A DNA stretch of 8,390 nucleotides, taken from contig CAYURR010000133.1 of the NCBI GenBank assembly GCA_964446745.1, positions 1-8,390 of the forward strand, read 5' to 3'. The stretch comes from CAYURR01 sp964446745. Its GTDB lineage: Bacteria; Bacillota; Clostridia; Lachnospirales; WQUN01. Position 1 is the stretch's first letter. Each line of letters starts with the position of its first letter. Below are positions 6,495 to 8,390 of this stretch, one piece after another. Under the pieces are notes generated by a model. That model saw only the letters and a program-made list of their open reading frames with translations, did no database searches and was not told the origin of the DNA. The translations under genes and the position numbers were made by a program.

Positions 6495-8342
6495 TCAGAT
6501 TTCACGACAGCGCCGCAGCAGTATAAATGTCGAGAGTATGCGGCATATATAGCTCAGCGTAGCGATCTCGTCGCCGCGCCAGATGCGCTCGTTCTTACAG
6601 TCATGGAAACCTATGAAGCCTATGATATGACCCATATCCATGATCGCACAGCGTAGGAACGATTTGGCCTGCTGCCGCTTCATGATCTTTTTATTATATT
6701 CATCGAGGGATTCGACATTGGTGCAGTAATAGATGCCGTCCTCTTTAAACTTAGCCAAGATTTCGCCCATTTCCGACACCGGCAGGTATCGGATTTCTTT
6801 TTGCTCGGTCCTCAGTTCACCTGATATCCATTCGTTTGTTTTATTGAAGAACAGCTTATCGTCACCGATCTCGAATACCACGCAGCGGTCGATATCAAAC
6901 CGCTGTCCTACGATGCCAAGTATCAGGTTGATCGTCGTATGTAAATCCTTTGTCTCGTAGAGCATCGTGAAGATGTTATAGATGATGTCGTCTGCGTAGT
7001 ATATCGCAATAAAGCGCTCTGCGTCCTCGATGGCCTCATGTGTAGTGCCCTGATCATCGAGAGCATCGTGGTATATCGTAAAACGATCCTTGCCCAGATG
7101 CTTGGATTCGTATAGTGCGATATCAGCGAGCCTATATAGCTCGTCGTATGTATAGCCGTGCAGCGGAGCGAGTGCGATGCCTATGCTGCCGGAGACCTTG
7201 TACTTGGCATCCTCGCCTGTATAGGTGTTTCGGAATACCTCGCACATCTCCTTAGCCTTTTGCTTGATGATGTCCTCGTCTTTAATATTTTTTAAAAACA
7301 CGATCATCTCGTCACCGCCGATGCGTCCGAGCACGTCGCTGTCACGAAACAGTTTCTTGATTTTTGTGGCGGTATTTATCAGCACCGAATCCCCGAACTG
7401 ATGACCGAGGTTGTCGTTTACGGCCTTAAAATTGTCTAAGTCTATGATCATCAGCGCATGCATACCGTCTTCGGGGGACATTTCGTCCAGAAACATATCG
7501 ACGCGACGCTTGGTCTCCATTTTGTTAAACAGCTTGGTCAGCGGATCGGTTTCGGCCTGTAGTATCAGCTCATCGAGATGCTCTTTTTGCCGCGTGATAT
7601 CGACCATCTTGCCCACTATCTTTGGCATTTCTCCGGTCTCGTCCTGCAAAACCACATAGTATAATGAATACCACACGAGCTCGCCGTTTGGCAGTTTAAA
7701 ATGCATCTCCTCGTCCTTGAAGCGATCGGGCTCGATATGTGCGTTTTTGGCAAATTCTATGAACCGCTCCGCATAGTCCTCGGCTATGATGCCCGCCTCG
7801 ACGACGGATTGTGGAAAGCATTCGTTTACCTCGGGTATCTCGAAGCGATCCGAGAAGTTTCTCGAATACTTTATCATATGGCGACCGATCTCATAGTCGA
7901 ACAGCACGTCATCCGTGAGCCCCAAAATCGTGTTGCTGTATTCCTTTTCCTTATGCAGACGATTTTTATTTATATAGAAATTTACATGCATATCAACCCT
8001 TGCGCGCACGATACTGGGTCGCAGGGGTTTTGTTATATAGTCCGACGCGCCTAATGTGAGGCCCTTTTCCTCGCTCGAGGTGTCATCTAGGCTCGTCAGA
8101 AAGATCACGGGTATCTCTGATGTGACGGGATCATTCTTCAATTCCTTTATGATATCAAACCCATTTACTTTTGGCATGATAACATCAAGCAATATTAGCG
8201 CGGGCTTGACGGTCTTTGCCATACTGAGTGTATTGGCTCCGTCGCTGAATGTAAATACATCATAATGCGGACTGAGTATGTCTTTAAGCGCTTTCTGCAT
8301 TAGCTTACTATCGTCGACCACCAATATCTTTTCTTTGTTCAT
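6495..8342 (-). CDS. Response regulator diguanylate cyclase, REC-PAS-GGDEF-GAF
   Basis: A 615-residue soluble signalling protein expected to make cyclic di-GMP from two GTP when its receiver is phosphorylated. The REC domain (about 4-122) has the acidic pair D10-D11, phospho-acceptor D53 in LLDVIMP, T83 and K105. A PAS domain spans about 135-255 and ends in the usual VDITRQKEHL linker. The GGDEF domain (about 262-425) has DPLT at 266-269, metal ligand D301 in DLDNF, and the active loop GGDEM at 342-346. The last Phe is replaced by Met but the catalytic GGDE is intact. The product-inhibition I-site RxxD is present (R333-D336), five residues before the loop. A C-terminal GAF-like domain covers about 446-612. 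No EAL or HD-GYP domain is present. The start has a GGAAGGG site 10 nt upstream, slightly long spacing. It converges on the histidine kinase with a 5-bp gap and no hairpin between them. The only upstream sequence in the window is 8343-8390, where I see no clear promoter. Confidence 0.92.
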   Translation of the reverse strand: MNKEKILVVDDSKLMQKALKDILSPHYDVFTFSDGANTLSMAKTVKPALILLDVIMPKVNGFDIIKELKNDPVTSEIPVIFLTSLDDTSSEEKGLTLGASDYITKPLRPSIVRARVDMHVNFYINKNRLHKEKEYSNTILGLTDDVLFDYEIGRHMIKYSRNFSDRFEIPEVNECFPQSVVEAGIIAEDYAERFIEFAKNAHIEPDRFKDEEMHFKLPNGELVWYSLYYVVLQDETGEMPKIVGKMVDITRQKEHLDELILQAETDPLTKLFNKMETKRRVDMFLDEMSPEDGMHALMIIDLDNFKAVNDNLGHQFGDSVLINTATKIKKLFRDSDVLGRIGGDEMIVFLKNIKDEDIIKQKAKEMCEVFRNTYTGEDAKYKVSGSIGIALAPLHGYTYDELYRLADIALYESKHLGKDRFTIYHDALDDQGTTHEAIEDAERFIAIYYADDIIYNIFTMLYETKDLHTTINLILGIVGQRFDIDRCVVFEIGDDKLFFNKTNEWISGELRTEQKEIRYLPVSEMGEILAKFKEDGIYYCTNVESLDEYNKKIMKRQQAKSFLRCAIMDMGHIIGFIGFHDCKNERIWRGDEIATLSYICRILSTFILLRRCREI

Positions 8343-8390
8343 ACCGCTGTAACCCTTCCTAATTTTTCCTTTTGCGTCGTTTGACAGATT

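Noticed and set aside
7411..8265. Plus-strand open frames opposite the diguanylate cyclase
   Set aside because: The minus strand has all conserved REC, PAS and GGDEF motifs here, and the plus-strand products show no recognisable domain.

Overview
The window looks like the chromosome of an anaerobic Bacillota bacterium, probably a clostridial lineage. This rests on strong purine-rich ribosome binding sites 7 nt before the starts, a TTG start, frequent ATA isoleucine codons in DNA of middling GC, an XRE-type regulator of about 500 residues, and URO-D-superfamily genes beside a glycoside hydrolase. No marker gene fixes the taxon.

Layout, left to right. A URO-D-superfamily gene cut by the left edge (1-605, +) is followed after 25 bp by a complete GH78 alpha-L-rhamnosidase-type gene (631-2880, +), probably in one operon. 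The convergent gap after it (2881-3017) holds a large, highly ordered hairpin. Each arm has four copies of a CACGGAT-type decamer at exact 10-bp spacing. The next gene (3018-4517, -) has an N-terminal XRE-like helix-turn-helix and about 440 residues I cannot assign. It is transcribed divergently from a second complete URO-D-superfamily gene (4614-5603, +). The 96 bp between them carry overlapping inverted repeats built from a TGCCACAATG-like half-site, a likely operator.

The right third is a signalling module. A 136-bp gap contains a terminator-like inverted repeat, a good sigma70-type promoter and six copies of TGTCG/CGACA. A short sensorless histidine kinase (5740-6489, +) follows. Convergent to it, with only 5 bp between the stop codons, is a REC-PAS-GGDEF-GAF diguanylate cyclase (6495-8342, -) with an intact phospho-acceptor, catalytic residues and an I-site.

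How the parts may work together (inference). The left half looks like a small glycoside-use locus: the rhamnosidase would remove terminal rhamnose inside the cell, and two divergent URO-D-like proteins of unknown substrate accompany it. The HTH protein probably controls the divergent URO-D gene and perhaps itself. The kinase and the REC-fused cyclase are candidate partners, although they are not in one operon. I saw no tRNA, rRNA, CRISPR array, insertion sequence or phage gene.
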